A stretch of 64,000 bases of DNA from Caldicellulosiruptor obsidiansis OB47 (lineage in GTDB: Bacteria; Bacillota; Thermoanaerobacteria; Caldicellulosiruptorales; Caldicellulosiruptoraceae), in NCBI RefSeq assembly GCF_000145215.1, contig NC_014392.1, positions 2,178,001 to 2,242,000 of the forward strand, given 5' to 3'. The stretch's first letter is position 1. Each line of letters starts with the position of its first letter. Below the pieces are notes generated by a model that worked only from the letters and a program-made list of their open reading frames with translations, did not search any database and was not told the origin of the DNA. Shown here one piece after another: positions 45,737 through 55,769 of this stretch. The position numbers and the translations under genes were made by a program.

Positions 45737-45808
45737 TTCACATAGAAAGCTTAATATCAGCACCTATTACAACCAAAAGCTTATCTTAAGGTATCATATA
45801 CAGCCATG
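45737..45808 (-). pseudogene. Degenerate 3' end of a chemoreceptor gene
   Basis: The minus strand reads AVYDTLR, then after a frameshift KLLVVIGADIKLSM-stop. This matches the C-terminus of the intact receptor at 47048 (PVYDGFGKLLGVIGADIKLSM with its stop, in two parts). It sits directly beyond the left end of Rpn copy 1, as the intact receptor sits beyond Rpn copy 2. Confidence 0.75.
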
Positions 45809-45814
45809 GAAATT

Positions 45815-46998
45815 TACAAAAATTAAAGGCGTTTTGAAGCTTTCGCCCCAAAACGCCTTTGTTTTGGAGAATGTTTGAATTTGTTGCTTTTATTATAACA
45901 CAGATATTTGAAAATTGCAAAGCAAAATTAAGAATATTTCGTATACCCTTCTCTTATCTTCTTTATCCTCTCAATCTCAACTCCAGTTGCTTCAGCTATA
46001 AAATTATCATCAAAACCTTTTTGAATAAGCCTTCTCACAATTTCCTCTTCTTTCCGCTGTATACCTTTCTGTATGCCTTCCTGTATGCCTTCCTCATAGC
46101 CCTTTTCTTTGCCTTTTTCTTCTGCCTCTTTGTAATACTCCTGTATCAGCTGCTGAACATTGAATATAAACTCACCCACATCTTCCACCCCCTCAGCTTC
46201 TACCTTCTCTAACAGTTCATCTATCCTGCTTTTCATCTCCTCTCTCACCTGCGGCTTTACTATCCTGAGCAGCCATGAACAAAACACTTTTAACTGCACC
46301 TGTGGTAACTTACAAACATATTCTGACACTTCTCTAAGCTTTACAATAAACTCCTCTGCATTTCTTCTTGACTTTTCTAAATACAGAATAATACTTAAAA
46401 GGTCTAACCTGCTTTTTAGCCTCTCATCATCAAGCCTGTTTACATCAACCAGAATATAGTTAAACATGTCATCCTTGAATATATCAAAGCCTTTAAATAT
46501 CTGGGTCGGTATATTCCAGCTGCTTCTTCCATTGTACAGCACTATAGGAATAATCGGTGGAAACAACTCGTCTGCCTTCTCTTCCATGTGTCTTTTCCAC
46601 ACCAAGCTCATATACTCAAACAATCTTCTCGGCATACTTTTGTCTGCTGTGGATTGTGGTTCTATTAACACATAAAAGTATATGTCCGTATCTTCTAATC
46701 TTGCTCTATATATGACATCTGCTTCTTTTTCTACAAACTCGTCCTTAATAAAACTCCTGTCAACAAACTCTAAACTCTCAGCATCTATTCTATTTACCCA
46801 TTCTCTATTTATATTGCTCCTCAAAAAGTTTAAAAATACTTCCTTGAACTGAAATAATCTTTTGAATGTCAAATCATACTGGTTATGCGGTACTTTCTGT
46901 TCCATCTACTTCATCCTTATAAATAATTTCTTTCTATCTATAGTTTTTCTTCTGTTTAAAATTATACCATAAAGAAAAAGAGCATACAAGCAACATCT
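45815..46998 (-). repeat. Rpn unit, copy 1 (1.18-kb duplicated segment)
   Basis: Near-identical to 48611-49784. Bounded on the 3' side by the terminator hairpin AAAGGCGTTTTG / CAAAACGCCTTT (45825-45860) and on the 5' side by the promoter (TATGGTATAAT) and AAGAAAAAGAG. Copy 1 has 12 extra bases in the coding region. Confidence 0.9.
45928..46905 (-). CDS. Rpn-family recombination-promoting nuclease, copy 1
   Basis: 325 aa PD-(D/E)XK nuclease of the Rpn/PF04754 type: begins with YDLTFKRLFQFKEVFLNFL, has EKEADVIYRARLEDTDIYFYVLIEPQS (here in pieces: catalytic Asp, then IEPQS with Glu/Gln) and MPRRLFEYMSLVWKRH. The C-terminal third is a charged coiled coil with GxxEGIQKGIQ repeats and a short recognition tail (EATGVEIERIKKI). 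Rpn proteins nick DNA and promote RecA-independent recombination in E. coli. ATG follows AAGGATGAAGTAG. The coil has one more 4-residue unit (QKGI) than copy 2. Confidence 0.9.
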   Translation of the reverse strand: MEQKVPHNQYDLTFKRLFQFKEVFLNFLRSNINREWVNRIDAESLEFVDRSFIKDEFVEKEADVIYRARLEDTDIYFYVLIEPQSTADKSMPRRLFEYMSLVWKRHMEEKADELFPPIIPIVLYNGRSSWNIPTQIFKGFDIFKDDMFNYILVDVNRLDDERLKSRLDLLSIILYLEKSRRNAEEFIVKLREVSEYVCKLPQVQLKVFCSWLLRIVKPQVREEMKSRIDELLEKVEAEGVEDVGEFIFNVQQLIQEYYKEAEEKGKEKGYEEGIQEGIQKGIQRKEEEIVRRLIQKGFDDNFIAEATGVEIERIKKIREGYTKYS

Positions 46999-47047
46999 TG
47001 CCACTTACATGATTAGTGTAAACCTTAAAAACCTATTTGCTAACATC

Positions 47048-48583
47048 TCACATTGAGAGCTTTATATCAGCACCTATCACTCCCAAAAGTTTGCCAAAGC
47101 CGTCATATACAGGCAGAGAAACTGTGATGCAGTAGTTTTTTGTAATAGCTGAGATGTAAGCTGAAGATACATATGTGTGACCTGCCATTGCCTTTGTGAA
47201 CCACTCTCTGACTTTTGCGTTTTCTATGCCCTCTGGCGGATTTGAGTAGATGAACGTTCCATCAGGGTTGTTTGTCCACAGAGCCTCAAATATATTAGAA
47301 AACTTTTGAAGACTCTGGTCTATAACCTCTTTGTGATGCTGCTCTTTCTGCCAGCTTAAAACAAGTTGCGGAATCACCTCATTTTCCATGGTCTCAATAG
47401 CCTCTGCAACACGCTGCTGGTTTACCTCTATCTCTACTCTCTTTGTGATCTTTGCTGAAATGTCATTTCTGACAGATTCAAACTCCCTGCACATGTCAAC
47501 AAGCCTGTTCATAAGCCGCATAAGCCTTGCTGCAGTTTTTTGGCTCACCTCAACAGAGCTCAAAATTCTGCTGGTGCTCCTATCGACAGCGATGTAGTCA
47601 TTTTCAAGTCTTGATACATAGTGCTTAAGGTCATTCACAATAAAGTACTGGACCGAAAGCTTTTCTGATGCCTGGGAAATCTTCTTGTTTATGTAGTCAA
47701 CAAGCTGTGAAACCTGATTTAGTTTCTGGAAAGTAGTTTTGCCATACTCTACTTGTGCTGATATTATGTCCTTGCTCTTCTCGCTGAGACTTGAAATTCC
47801 ATCAACTATGCCAGAAATCTCAATGATAAAGTCTCCAATCTCGTCTGCAGTTGATTTTGTATCATTTGAAAGCCTTCGGATTTGGTCAGCAATAACATGA
47901 AAGCCTGTTTTGAAATTCTCGCCAAGCACACTTTCAAGCTTTGCAGATTCAATAGAAGCGTTCAGTGCAAGGATGTTTATCTGCTCTGAAATTTTCACAA
48001 TTGTGTCAAGAAAATCTTCTACTTTTTTGAAAACAGCCTTGAGCTTTGTTATTTGGTCTGCCATCTTCTGGGTGTGTGCCGTATTTTCTAAAACCATATT
48101 TTCCAAATCACTTGAAACCTCTGCAAGCAGCTTTTGAATGTCTTCTTGAATGTTCTGGTTCTTTTCTTTGAAATGAGCCATGAATTCTTCAAGGCTTGAG
48201 ATATTTGCATAGGCACTTTCAATGTGCTCAAGCACAAGCTTCAAGGCTACCAGAAGCCCTGATATAGAATCTTGAATGTCCTTGCTGTTTGAAAGCACAA
48301 GATTGGATTGCTGCTGGTTCTTTTCTGCACTCGTTTCGATGTCATAAGCAACTGATAAAATCTTGTTGTATGCAAGATCAATTTCTTTAAATATATCACT
48401 TAGAAAATCCTGAAAAGATGTTACCCAGTCTTTCACAGGTGTCAAAAAGAGCTTTTCAAATGCGTTGAGGTTGTTCTTGCCCTGCAAAATAGAAAGTGTC
48501 TTGTCAACAAAAATTTTTAAAATCAGAATGGAAAATACAGTCGGTAGCACAAGCGCAGCCAAGATAGTCAATACAACCTGCAT
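47048..48583 (-). CDS. Chemoreceptor-like protein with C-terminal Cache sensor
   Basis: 511 aa from ATG 48583 (AGGGGGG 9 nt upstream). A single N-terminal transmembrane helix (LTILAALVLPTVFSILILKIF) is followed at once by the coiled-coil MCP signalling region. The tip ([18 protein letters not shown]...GFHVIADQIRRLS) is near residue 200-240, and a Cache-like sensory domain closes the protein: WTNNPDGTFIYSNPPEG, KAMAGHTYVSSAYIS and GKLLGVIGADIKLSM. The usual order is reversed and there is no HAMP, so the sensor should be cytoplasmic. Lies between two Rpn copies. Confidence 0.85.
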   Translation of the reverse strand: MQVVLTILAALVLPTVFSILILKIFVDKTLSILQGKNNLNAFEKLFLTPVKDWVTSFQDFLSDIFKEIDLAYNKILSVAYDIETSAEKNQQQSNLVLSNSKDIQDSISGLLVALKLVLEHIESAYANISSLEEFMAHFKEKNQNIQEDIQKLLAEVSSDLENMVLENTAHTQKMADQITKLKAVFKKVEDFLDTIVKISEQINILALNASIESAKLESVLGENFKTGFHVIADQIRRLSNDTKSTADEIGDFIIEISGIVDGISSLSEKSKDIISAQVEYGKTTFQKLNQVSQLVDYINKKISQASEKLSVQYFIVNDLKHYVSRLENDYIAVDRSTSRILSSVEVSQKTAARLMRLMNRLVDMCREFESVRNDISAKITKRVEIEVNQQRVAEAIETMENEVIPQLVLSWQKEQHHKEVIDQSLQKFSNIFEALWTNNPDGTFIYSNPPEGIENAKVREWFTKAMAGHTYVSSAYISAITKNYCITVSLPVYDGFGKLLGVIGADIKLSM

Positions 48584-48610
48584 CTTGCAAAACCCCCCTG
48601 AAAAAAGTTT

Positions 48611-49784
48611 TACAAAAAAATTAAAGGCGCTTTGAAGCTTTCGCCCCAAAACGCCTTTGTTTTGGAGAATGTTTGAATTTGTTGCTTTTATTATAACACA
48701 GATATTTGAAAATTGCAAAGCAAAATTAAGAATATTTCGTATACCCTTCTCTTATCTTCTTTATCCTCTCAATCTCAACTCCAGTTGCTTCAGCTATAAA
48801 ATTATCATCAAAACCTTTTTGAATAAGCCTTCTCACAATTTCCTCTTCTTTCCGCTGTATACCTTCCTGTATACCTTCCTCATAGCCCTTTTCTTTGCCT
48901 TTTTCTTCTGCCTCTTTGTAATACTCCTGTATCAACTGCTGAACATTGAATATAAACTCACCCACATCTTCCACCCCCTCAGCTTCTACCTTCTCTAACA
49001 GTTCATCTATCCTGCTTTTCATCTCCTCTCTCACCTGCGGCTTTACTATCCTGAGCAGCCATGAACAAAACACTTTTAACTGCACCTGTGGTAACTTACA
49101 AACATATTCTGACACTTCTCTAAGCTTTACAATAAACTCCTCTGCATTTCTTCTTGACTTTTCTAAATACAGAATAATACTTAAAAGGTCTAACCTGCTT
49201 TTTAGCCTCTCATCATCAAGCCTGTTTACATCAACCAGAATATAGTTAAACATGTCATCCTTGAATATATCAAAGCCTTTAAATATCTGGGTCGGTATAT
49301 TCCAGCTGCTTCTTCCATTGTACAGCACTATAGGAATAATCGGTGGAAACAACTCGTCTGCCTTCTCTTCCATGTGTCTTTTCCACACCAAGCTCATATA
49401 CTCAAACAATCTTCTCGGCATACTTTTGTCTGCTGTGGATTGTGGTTCTATTAACACATAAAAGTATATGTCCGTATCTTCTAATCTTGCTCTATATATG
49501 ACATCTGCTTCTTTTTCTACAAACTCGTCCTTAATAAAACTCCTGTCAACAAACTCTAAACTCTCAGCATCTATTCTATTTACCCATTCTCTATTTATAT
49601 TGCTCCTCAAAAAGTTTAAAAATACTTCCTTGAACTGAAATAATCTTTTGAATGTCAAATCATACTGGTTATGCGGTACTTTCTGTTCCATCTACTTCAT
49701 CCTTATAAATAATTTCTTTCTATCTATAGTTTTTCTTCTGTTTAAAATTATACCATAAAGAAAAAGAGTATACAAGCAACATCT
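48611..49784 (-). repeat. Rpn unit, copy 2
   Basis: Second copy of the 1.18-kb segment at 45815-46998, same orientation, 2.8 kb apart. Differences seen are a few substitutions, a 12-bp deletion in the coil region, and a one-base change in the terminator stem (GGCGC for GGCGT). Confidence 0.9.
48726..49691 (-). CDS. Rpn-family recombination-promoting nuclease, copy 2
   Basis: 321 aa, identical to copy 1 by eye apart from loss of one QKGI unit in the coil. Intact start, site and terminator. Such fresh duplication of a recombination-promoting nuclease next to its own remnants suggests ongoing amplification of this segment. Confidence 0.9.
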   Translation of the reverse strand: MEQKVPHNQYDLTFKRLFQFKEVFLNFLRSNINREWVNRIDAESLEFVDRSFIKDEFVEKEADVIYRARLEDTDIYFYVLIEPQSTADKSMPRRLFEYMSLVWKRHMEEKADELFPPIIPIVLYNGRSSWNIPTQIFKGFDIFKDDMFNYILVDVNRLDDERLKSRLDLLSIILYLEKSRRNAEEFIVKLREVSEYVCKLPQVQLKVFCSWLLRIVKPQVREEMKSRIDELLEKVEAEGVEDVGEFIFNVQQLIQEYYKEAEEKGKEKGYEEGIQEGIQRKEEEIVRRLIQKGFDDNFIAEATGVEIERIKKIREGYTKYS

Positions 49785-49901
49785 CATTACTACAACTCGA
49801 ATAGGTGTAAAGATATTTACCACAGCGAAAAAATGTGCGAAAATAGTGAGGAGAAACAAAAGTTAAATTCAAACTGACTAAATTCCTTTCTATGGTTATG
49901 T

Positions 49902-49907
49902 TATAAT
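49902..49907 (+). promoter_or_regulatory. -10 element before the AbiEii-like gene
   Basis: TATAAT at 49902-49907 in the context TTATGTTATAAT; no good -35 partner. Its position rules out translation from ATG 49906 and supports the start at 49945. Confidence 0.45.
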
Positions 49908-49944
49908 GGTTAACAGGAGGAAAAAGAAAAAGGAGCCATGTGTA

Positions 49945-50665
49945 ATGATGGATGTTGAAATATTAGACCCAATAGGATATGAAATATGTAGAAATATTGC
50001 TAAAAGCAATTTAGCGGAAAAATTCTACCTTGCAGGCGGCACTGCATTAGCATTGCAACTTTGCCATAGAAAGTCATATGATTTGGATTTTTTTCAAAAA
50101 GAAGTTAGTGAAAGAATAGAATTTGAATATATTTACAACATCTTAACCAAGTTGTTTCCCAGAAAAGATGAAAGATGTAAATATTATTATAAAGCAAATT
50201 GACCAAATGACTTCAACTATATGTGGAGTAAAGATAATTTTAATTGCATATCCCTTCCCTTTGATCGAGCCATTAGTCCAAGGTGATAAAATAGACATTC
50301 GTTTAAAAGGAATCAATTTAGCATCTCCTAAAGAAATTGCTTTGATGAAGGCATACACCATTGGTAGACGACCAACATTTAGAGATTATATTGACTTGTA
50401 TTTTTTGCTCAAAAACGGTATTGTAAATTTAGAATATATTTTAGAAAAAGCACCTCAGAAATTTGTCATAGAGGGAAAGCCAGTTTTTTCTAAAAAATTA
50501 TTTTTAGAACAGCTTATGTATACAGAAGATTTAATTGATAAAGAAACAGCACTAATCTCTATAATTGGTACAGCACCAAAAGTAGATGAAATAGAAATGT
50601 TTTTAACCCGGCAAGCTAAAGCAGCAATTGAAAAATATATGAAGAAAAGAGGTATGCTACTGTGA
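49945..50665 (+). pseudogene. AbiEii-type nucleotidyltransferase, broken by a 7-bp tandem duplication
   Basis: From ATG 49945 (AAGGAG 9 nt upstream): MMDVEILDPIGYEICRNIAK, then FYLAGGTALALQLCHRKSYDLDFF, the G-G-S/T...DxD core of AbiEii/MNT nucleotidyltransferases. At 50164-50177 the 7-mer AAAGATG occurs twice in a row; removing one copy joins FPRKDVNIIIKQIDQM in frame to IILIAYPFPLIEP and IALMKAYTIGRRPTFRDYID and gives a full 237-aa protein. As written the frame stops at 50202. AbiEii-type proteins are toxins of abortive-infection/TA systems. Confidence 0.85.
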
Positions 50666-50997
50666 AACTTCCAGAGGATTTTATAATCTTGTTCAAAAAT
50701 TACAACTTTGAAATGCTAGATACAGAAAAACACAAAGAATTAATAATAAAGACAGTATTAGCAAAAGGTGATTGGGGACATATTGAAAAACTCTTTACTA
50801 TTTATAGTTTCAACGAAATAAAAGAAGTATTCTTAAAAGATTTCTATGGAGTCCAAGAACTCCCTATCCCTACAATTTACCTTTGGGGAAGTCTATTTCT
50901 CGATGAAAAAGAGTACTGGAAATTTAGAAATATGAGAAGGAAGCTAAACTCAATAGAAAAGTGGAAACAAACAAGAAAAATTCGGGTCTGTAAATAA
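50662..50997 (+). CDS. DUF6922 partner protein, C-terminus set by IS256
   Basis: 111 aa. GTG 50662 overlaps the preceding stop (GTGA). The sequence MKLPEDFIILFKNYNFEMLD, GDWGHIEKLFTIYSFNEIKEVF and IPTIYLWGSLF resembles DUF6922, the small partner of AbiEii-type nucleotidyltransferases and the presumed antitoxin. The last residues RVCK and the stop codon lie within the IS256 terminal repeat (from 50984), so the natural end may be lost. Confidence 0.7.
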   Translation: MKLPEDFIILFKNYNFEMLDTEKHKELIIKTVLAKGDWGHIEKLFTIYSFNEIKEVFLKDFYGVQELPIPTIYLWGSLFLDEKEYWKFRNMRRKLNSIEKWKQTRKIRVCK

Positions 50998-51185
50998 TTT
51001 TGTGTATTTAAATTGAACCATCCCTCTTGGTAAGAAATCATTCAAGATAATCCTGTCTACCTTCTATTTTTTAGTATTACCATTTTAAAAATTTTTATGC
51101 ATAAATTTTTTAAAAGCTGGACAAAATTTGATACTGGGATATATTGCTCTGATTTTTCTGATTCTAATTTAATTTGTTTTAGATT

Positions 51186-51215
51186 GCTTCCATGGAAGCA
51201 ATCTAAAAGCGAACT
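51186..51215. other. Palindrome in IS256 copy A
   Basis: TTGCTTCCATGGAAGCAA, extended to 24 bp or more (AGATTGCTTCC / GGAAGCAATCT), lies just after the transposase stop. Copy B has the same palindrome with a different outer stem, so the pairing rather than the sequence is conserved. Possibly a terminator. Confidence 0.6.
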
Positions 51216-51226
51216 GAAGTTTGTTA

Positions 51227-52451
51227 TTAATTTATATATCCACTTAAACGTTCTGGATACATTATCAAAAGCTGATTTAATATTATATCCCAATTTCTGT
51301 ACCTCTGTGTCCACTTTCTTACAACATTTTTTGTTGCAAGATAAAGCATCTTCTCTAACGCTGTATCGTTTGAAAATACTGATTTTGTCTTTGTCACTTT
51401 TCTAAATTGTCTGTGAACTCCTTCTATGATGTTTGTTGTATAAATTATCTTCCTTATTTCTGGGGGAAACTTAAAAAACGAAGTCAGTGAATCCCAATTG
51501 CTTTCCCAACTCCTGAACGCATAAGGATACTGTTTCCCCCATTTTTCTTTTACCTGATAAAAATTTTCCAGTGCTTCTTCTTCATTAGTTGCCTGATATA
51601 CTTTTTTAAAATCCTTTGAAAATTCTTTTATATGCTTGTATGAAACATATTTGAATGAATTGACTTGACTGATGAATAATACACCTTTGAATATCGCTTT
51701 TTGGGAACACTGCTTCTATTGCCTCTTTTAAACCAGTAAGGCCATCAACACAAAACAGTAATACCTCTTCTACTCCTCTTGTTTTCAGGTCATTCAAAAC
51801 ACCCAACCAGAATTTAGAGCTTTCACTTTCTCCAATCCATATCCCTAAAACATCCTTATATCCCTCAATGTTAATTCCTAAAACAACGTAAGCAGCTTTG
51901 TTTACAATCCTGCCTTCATCTTTTATCTTGTAATGAATTGCATCCATAAAGATAAACGGATATATCTTTTCTAACGGTCTGTTTTGCCATTCTCTTATCT
52001 CTGGTATTATTTTTTCTGTAATTTTGCTTACCATCTCAGCAGATACTTCAATACCATAAATATCTTTAATTTGCTCATGAATGTCTCATGTTGCTATTGC
52101 TCAGGAATATAAAGCTATTATTTTATCTTCAATTTCAGAGATATCTCTTTTATATTTGGGAATTATCTTGGGTTCAAATTCGCCTTCTCTGTCTCTTGGT
52201 ATATCAATTTCCATCTCTCCAAATTTTGTTTTTACAGTCTTCTGAGTATACCCGTTTCGAGAGTTAGTAGTTTGTTTGTTTTTAACATCATATTTTTCAT
52301 AACCCAGAGTTTCTTCAATCTCTGCTTCTAAAAAGCTTTGAAGTACACTCTTAAACAAGTCTTTTAAGCTTTCGTAAATATCACTTACGCTCTGAATATT
52401 ATTTTTTCTTATAAACTCTAAGAGCTGCTCTTTTGTTAAAACATTTTCCAT
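51227..52451 (-). pseudogene. IS256 transposase with two in-frame TGA codons and a frameshift (copy A)
   Basis: Reads MENVLTKEQLLEFIRK...IALYS, then TGA-AIAT-TGA-DIHEQIKDIYGI, where IS256 relatives have a continuous helix; both TGA could derive from Arg codons. Then FMDAIHYKIKDEGR (first Asp), CVDGLTGLKEAI (second Asp) and RCIIHQ, where a one-base shift occurs; the other frame continues FKYVSYKHIKEFSKDF, the Glu-containing ALENFYQVKEKWG, and LKNV-type ending. Corrected length ~407 aa. All three lesions are also in copy B, so neither copy makes its own full transposase. Confidence 0.9.
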
Positions 52452-52545
52452 AACAAAAAACCTCCTTCTTGGATATTTTTGTTTATATTCTGATTCTTAC
52501 CAAGAAGGAGGTCTTTATACTTTGCACAAAATTACTTATAGTCTC

Positions 52546-52705
52546 CCCCAAAACGCCTTTGTTTGGATAATGTCAAATCATACTTGTTCTGCAGTACTTT
52601 TTGTTTCTTCTATTTCATCCTTATAAATAATTTCTTCTATGCCAGAAATCTCAATAGATAAAGTCTCCAATTTCGTCTACAGCTAATAATGAACCATGAA
52701 TTTTT
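52546..52705 (-). pseudogene. Decayed third copy of the Rpn-chemoreceptor unit
   Basis: 52546-52570 matches the Rpn 3' hairpin arm (CCAAAACGCCTTTG). 52571-52637 matches the Rpn 5' end and leader (CATCCTTATAAATAATTTCT). 52638-52682 matches the receptor gene around 47808-47852 (ATGCCAGAAATCTCAAT). 52684-52705 matches 48172-48195 (CCATGAATT.TTCAAG). Order and orientation are those of the intact unit, with large internal deletions. Confidence 0.8.
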
Positions 52706-52722
52706 CAAGTATAAAAAATACT

Positions 52723-54816
52723 CTAATTCTCAGTTATAAAACGTGATGTTGTCATATCAAGCTCAGCTGATAATTTTCTAATTTCATCTATCATATTTTT
52801 AAGTTCTTCTATTGAAGCAAGTTGCTGTTCAGTTGCAGCTGATACTTCTTCGGCTGATGCAGCTGTTTGCTCTGTAACTGCTGAAATGCTTTCTACACTA
52901 CTGAAAATCTTATCCTTTTTGCACTCTATCTCTTCTAATATCGTTAAAGACTTTTTCATATTCTCGTAAAGTTCTGAAATGGTATCACGCATTGATTTAA
53001 AAGTAATCTGAACATTTTCAAGTGCATTCTCCTGAAGTTTTATTAAACTTTCAACATCAGCCATAACTTTATCAGAAAACTTTGCTTTTGAAAGAATATT
53101 TTTTACAATATCTTCAACATCTTTTGTCGATTCTCTTGACTGTTGAGCAAGTTTTCTGATCTCTGCTGCAACAATAGAAAATCCTTTACCAGTTTCGCCT
53201 GCTTTTGCCGCTTCAATTGCAGCATTCAAGGCTAAAAGTTTTGTTTGTTCAGAAATGCTTGAAAGAAGATTCATTATTTTTCCTATTTTCTCAGCCCACC
53301 CTATAAGTTCTCTAACATTTACAATCATGTTTTTTGTAGTATCCTGTGACTTTTTTGCAACCTGATACAACGTTTCAATCGCTGAAAATCCCTCGTTAGC
53401 CTGAACCAGTACGTTTTCTGAAATTTTATTCATATTCTTAAAATCATTTGCCATATTGCCAATTTCATTTGAAAACTCTGACATTTGCTGAGAAATTGCT
53501 GTAGCTTCACCTGCCTGCTGGGATGCACCCTCGGCAATCTCTGAAACTGCTTTGGTAATCTCCTGCGATGCAGCTGCAGTTTCAGCAGCAACTCCTGCAA
53601 TTACTGATATTGATTTATTAACTCTCTCTGAAAGTTCTTTGATTTTCATAATAAGCTCTTTTAGCTGCTGCACCATGCTGTTAAATCCTTCTGAAAGCAT
53701 ACCTATTTCATCATTGGTGTTAACCTTTGCTGTAATAGTTAAATCTCCTTTTGCTGCTGTGCTCATCGAATCAAGAAGTATTTTTATATTGCTGGTTATC
53801 CTGAGCGTTATAACAAGCCCTAAGATAATCCCCAAAATACCAAATACCAAACTTGCTAAGACTATAAAAATCTGTAATTTTGCAATTTTAGAATTAATAT
53901 CACTGACAGGTACAAGCGAAACATACAAATAACCGCTATCAGGACTTTTTGAATAACTCACAAGCCATTTTCCTGAAAGATTTATCTCAAAATTATCAAT
54001 CTCTTTTTTATTAGCTTTTTGTAATAAAATGTTACTCAGTATCTTTAAATTTTTCTTCAACTTATCATTTAGGTTGTTTGGAAAAATAATACTTGCATCT
54101 GGCGTAACAACAAAAGATGTGCTATTTTTGGTAACTTTTATATTCGAAAGCATTCCATCAAAAATATCTTTTCCAATATCAACAACTATTAGTCCAGCTC
54201 TGTTACCACTTGAAGAATCATACAAAACCCTTACAACTGATGTAGCATATTCTCTTATATCAGAACCCACCTCTTTTAAAATATCATTAAAATGCTGGTT
54301 ATGATCAGAACACCATATAAACCCCTGTTCACTTTCAAATGCTAATTTTGCCCAACTGCTGCTCATAAGATTTTTAAAGTCAAGATTCTCAAAACTCAAT
54401 GTAGGGTATCCTAATGACGATTCCTTATCAATCAAAATATAAATCCCTGATAAAAACTTGTTTGCAGAAACAATGCTCAACAAAGCTCTTTGAGCATTCT
54501 TTTTCCACTCCAATTTTTCATAATCATCTTTACTTGTTCTTTGCACATTCAAATATTTTTGTATAGTCTCATTTGTAGCAAGCTGAAAAGATAAATCTTT
54601 TGCACGCTCCAGTATTTGATCAAAGTATTTCCCCGACTGAAAAGTAGAAGTTGAAATACTGTTTTGAAGATTTTGTCTCAGTGTAGATGTAGAAAGTGTT
54701 ACAGCAAAAATATCTATTGCAAAAACCAAAATCAAAATTACAGAAAATATTAAAAGAGAAATTTTTCCTGGTAATGTTGAAAGTAACTTTCTAAATTTTT
54801 TTAAATCTACAGACAA
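52723..54816 (-). CDS. Methyl-accepting chemotaxis protein
   Basis: 697 aa. TTG start behind GGAGGG. Transmembrane helix ~17-37, extracytoplasmic Cache-like sensor to ~312, second helix ~315-340, HAMP, then the signalling coil. The tip has [38 protein letters not shown] in the canonical place, and methylation-helix sequence [19 protein letters not shown] repeats flank it. Paralogous to the receptor at 42452. Adjacent to the sugar ABC operon, so a sugar-taxis role is possible but unproven. Confidence 0.92.
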   Translation of the reverse strand: MSVDLKKFRKLLSTLPGKISLLIFSVILILVFAIDIFAVTLSTSTLRQNLQNSISTSTFQSGKYFDQILERAKDLSFQLATNETIQKYLNVQRTSKDDYEKLEWKKNAQRALLSIVSANKFLSGIYILIDKESSLGYPTLSFENLDFKNLMSSSWAKLAFESEQGFIWCSDHNQHFNDILKEVGSDIREYATSVVRVLYDSSSGNRAGLIVVDIGKDIFDGMLSNIKVTKNSTSFVVTPDASIIFPNNLNDKLKKNLKILSNILLQKANKKEIDNFEINLSGKWLVSYSKSPDSGYLYVSLVPVSDINSKIAKLQIFIVLASLVFGILGIILGLVITLRITSNIKILLDSMSTAAKGDLTITAKVNTNDEIGMLSEGFNSMVQQLKELIMKIKELSERVNKSISVIAGVAAETAAASQEITKAVSEIAEGASQQAGEATAISQQMSEFSNEIGNMANDFKNMNKISENVLVQANEGFSAIETLYQVAKKSQDTTKNMIVNVRELIGWAEKIGKIMNLLSSISEQTKLLALNAAIEAAKAGETGKGFSIVAAEIRKLAQQSRESTKDVEDIVKNILSKAKFSDKVMADVESLIKLQENALENVQITFKSMRDTISELYENMKKSLTILEEIECKKDKIFSSVESISAVTEQTAASAEEVSAATEQQLASIEELKNMIDEIRKLSAELDMTTSRFITEN

Positions 54817-54908
54817 CTTTATATCCCTCCTGAATGCTAAACATCATGAAAAACAGAGCCATCTAACAATGGAGATAAAATCCATCTCAGACAGCCCTGA
54901 TACATAAT

Positions 54909-55760
54909 TTATTCTTTCACAGCACCAGCAGTAAGACCAGATACAATTCTTTGCTGGAACACAAATACCATAATTACAAGTGGAATCATAACAACTATTG
55001 CAGCAGCTGAAATTTCATCCCATGGAATTGTGAACCTTCCCTGGAACATTACAATCCCAACAGATACTGTTCTCCAGATATCGTCTGTGTTGATAACAAG
55101 TGCAAACAAAAACTCATTCCATGCAGATATAAAAATCAAAATTGCTGCAGTGAATATCCCTGGTGCTATAAGCGGAGTTATAATTTTATAAAAAATCTGA
55201 AATGTGTTGCACCCGTCAATCTTTGCTGCTTCATCAATTTCATGAGATACACCTTGATAAAATGTTGTCAGATACCATATTGCAAGTGGCAGTGAAAATG
55301 TGGTGTATGGGATTAAAAGCCCAAAAAAGCTGTTTCTAAGTCCAAGGTTTTTCACCATAACATATATAGGCGATACAATTGTTATCTGCGGAAACATAGA
55401 AACAGCTAATGATAGACTCAAAACAATATTTTTTATCTTCGGTGAGATATTTGTTTTTGCAATTGCATATGCTGCAAAGCAGGCAATTACAATTGAAATA
55501 ATTGTTGTTTCAAGTCCTATTACAAAGCTGTTTAAAATATATCTTGCAAAGGGTCTTTCAGTAAACACCATCTTGTAATTGCCAATATGAGGCTTTAGTG
55601 TTATGAGTGAGGAAACATTGAATATTTCGCTTTTTGGTCTTATAGAGGTAAGAAACAACCAATAAAATGGAAACAAAATTACAATCAAAGCAAATATAAT
55701 TATCAAATTCATTACAATTTTTGCTATTTTTTCGCCTGTCAGCTTCTTTTTTTTCTTCAT
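54909..55760 (-). CDS. Carbohydrate ABC transporter permease (MalG type)
   Basis: 283 aa, six transmembrane helices, with the EAA loop EIDEAAKIDGCNTFQIFYKIITPLIAPG and the short C-terminus of MalG-like permeases. 9 bp after the MalF-like gene. Last gene of the sugar ABC operon. Confidence 0.94.
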   Translation of the reverse strand: MKKKKKLTGEKIAKIVMNLIIIFALIVILFPFYWLFLTSIRPKSEIFNVSSLITLKPHIGNYKMVFTERPFARYILNSFVIGLETTIISIVIACFAAYAIAKTNISPKIKNIVLSLSLAVSMFPQITIVSPIYVMVKNLGLRNSFFGLLIPYTTFSLPLAIWYLTTFYQGVSHEIDEAAKIDGCNTFQIFYKIITPLIAPGIFTAAILIFISAWNEFLFALVINTDDIWRTVSVGIVMFQGRFTIPWDEISAAAIVVMIPLVIMVFVFQQRIVSGLTAGAVKE

Positions 55761-55769
55761 TTTACTTTC

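Larger units (their letters stand above)
50984..52545 (-). mobile_element. IS256-family element, copy A
   Basis: 1562 bp. Ends: GGGTCTGTAAATAATTTTGTG at 50984 (plus strand) and GAGACTATAAGTAATTTTGTG at the other end on the minus strand (52545), then CTCCTTCTTGGTAAG. The transposase is on the minus strand. Copy B at 61102-62654 is in the opposite orientation. No 8-bp target duplication is evident, and the right end abuts an Rpn remnant. Confidence 0.85.

Noticed and set aside
45859..46212. Plus-strand open frame of ~117 codons, and its twin at 48657-48998
   Set aside because: They are antisense shadows of the Rpn coding sequence and its terminator, with no ribosome site.
49906..49944. ATG 49906 as the start of the AbiEii-like gene
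   Set aside because: It overlaps the -10 element; the ATG at 49945 follows an AAGGAG site.
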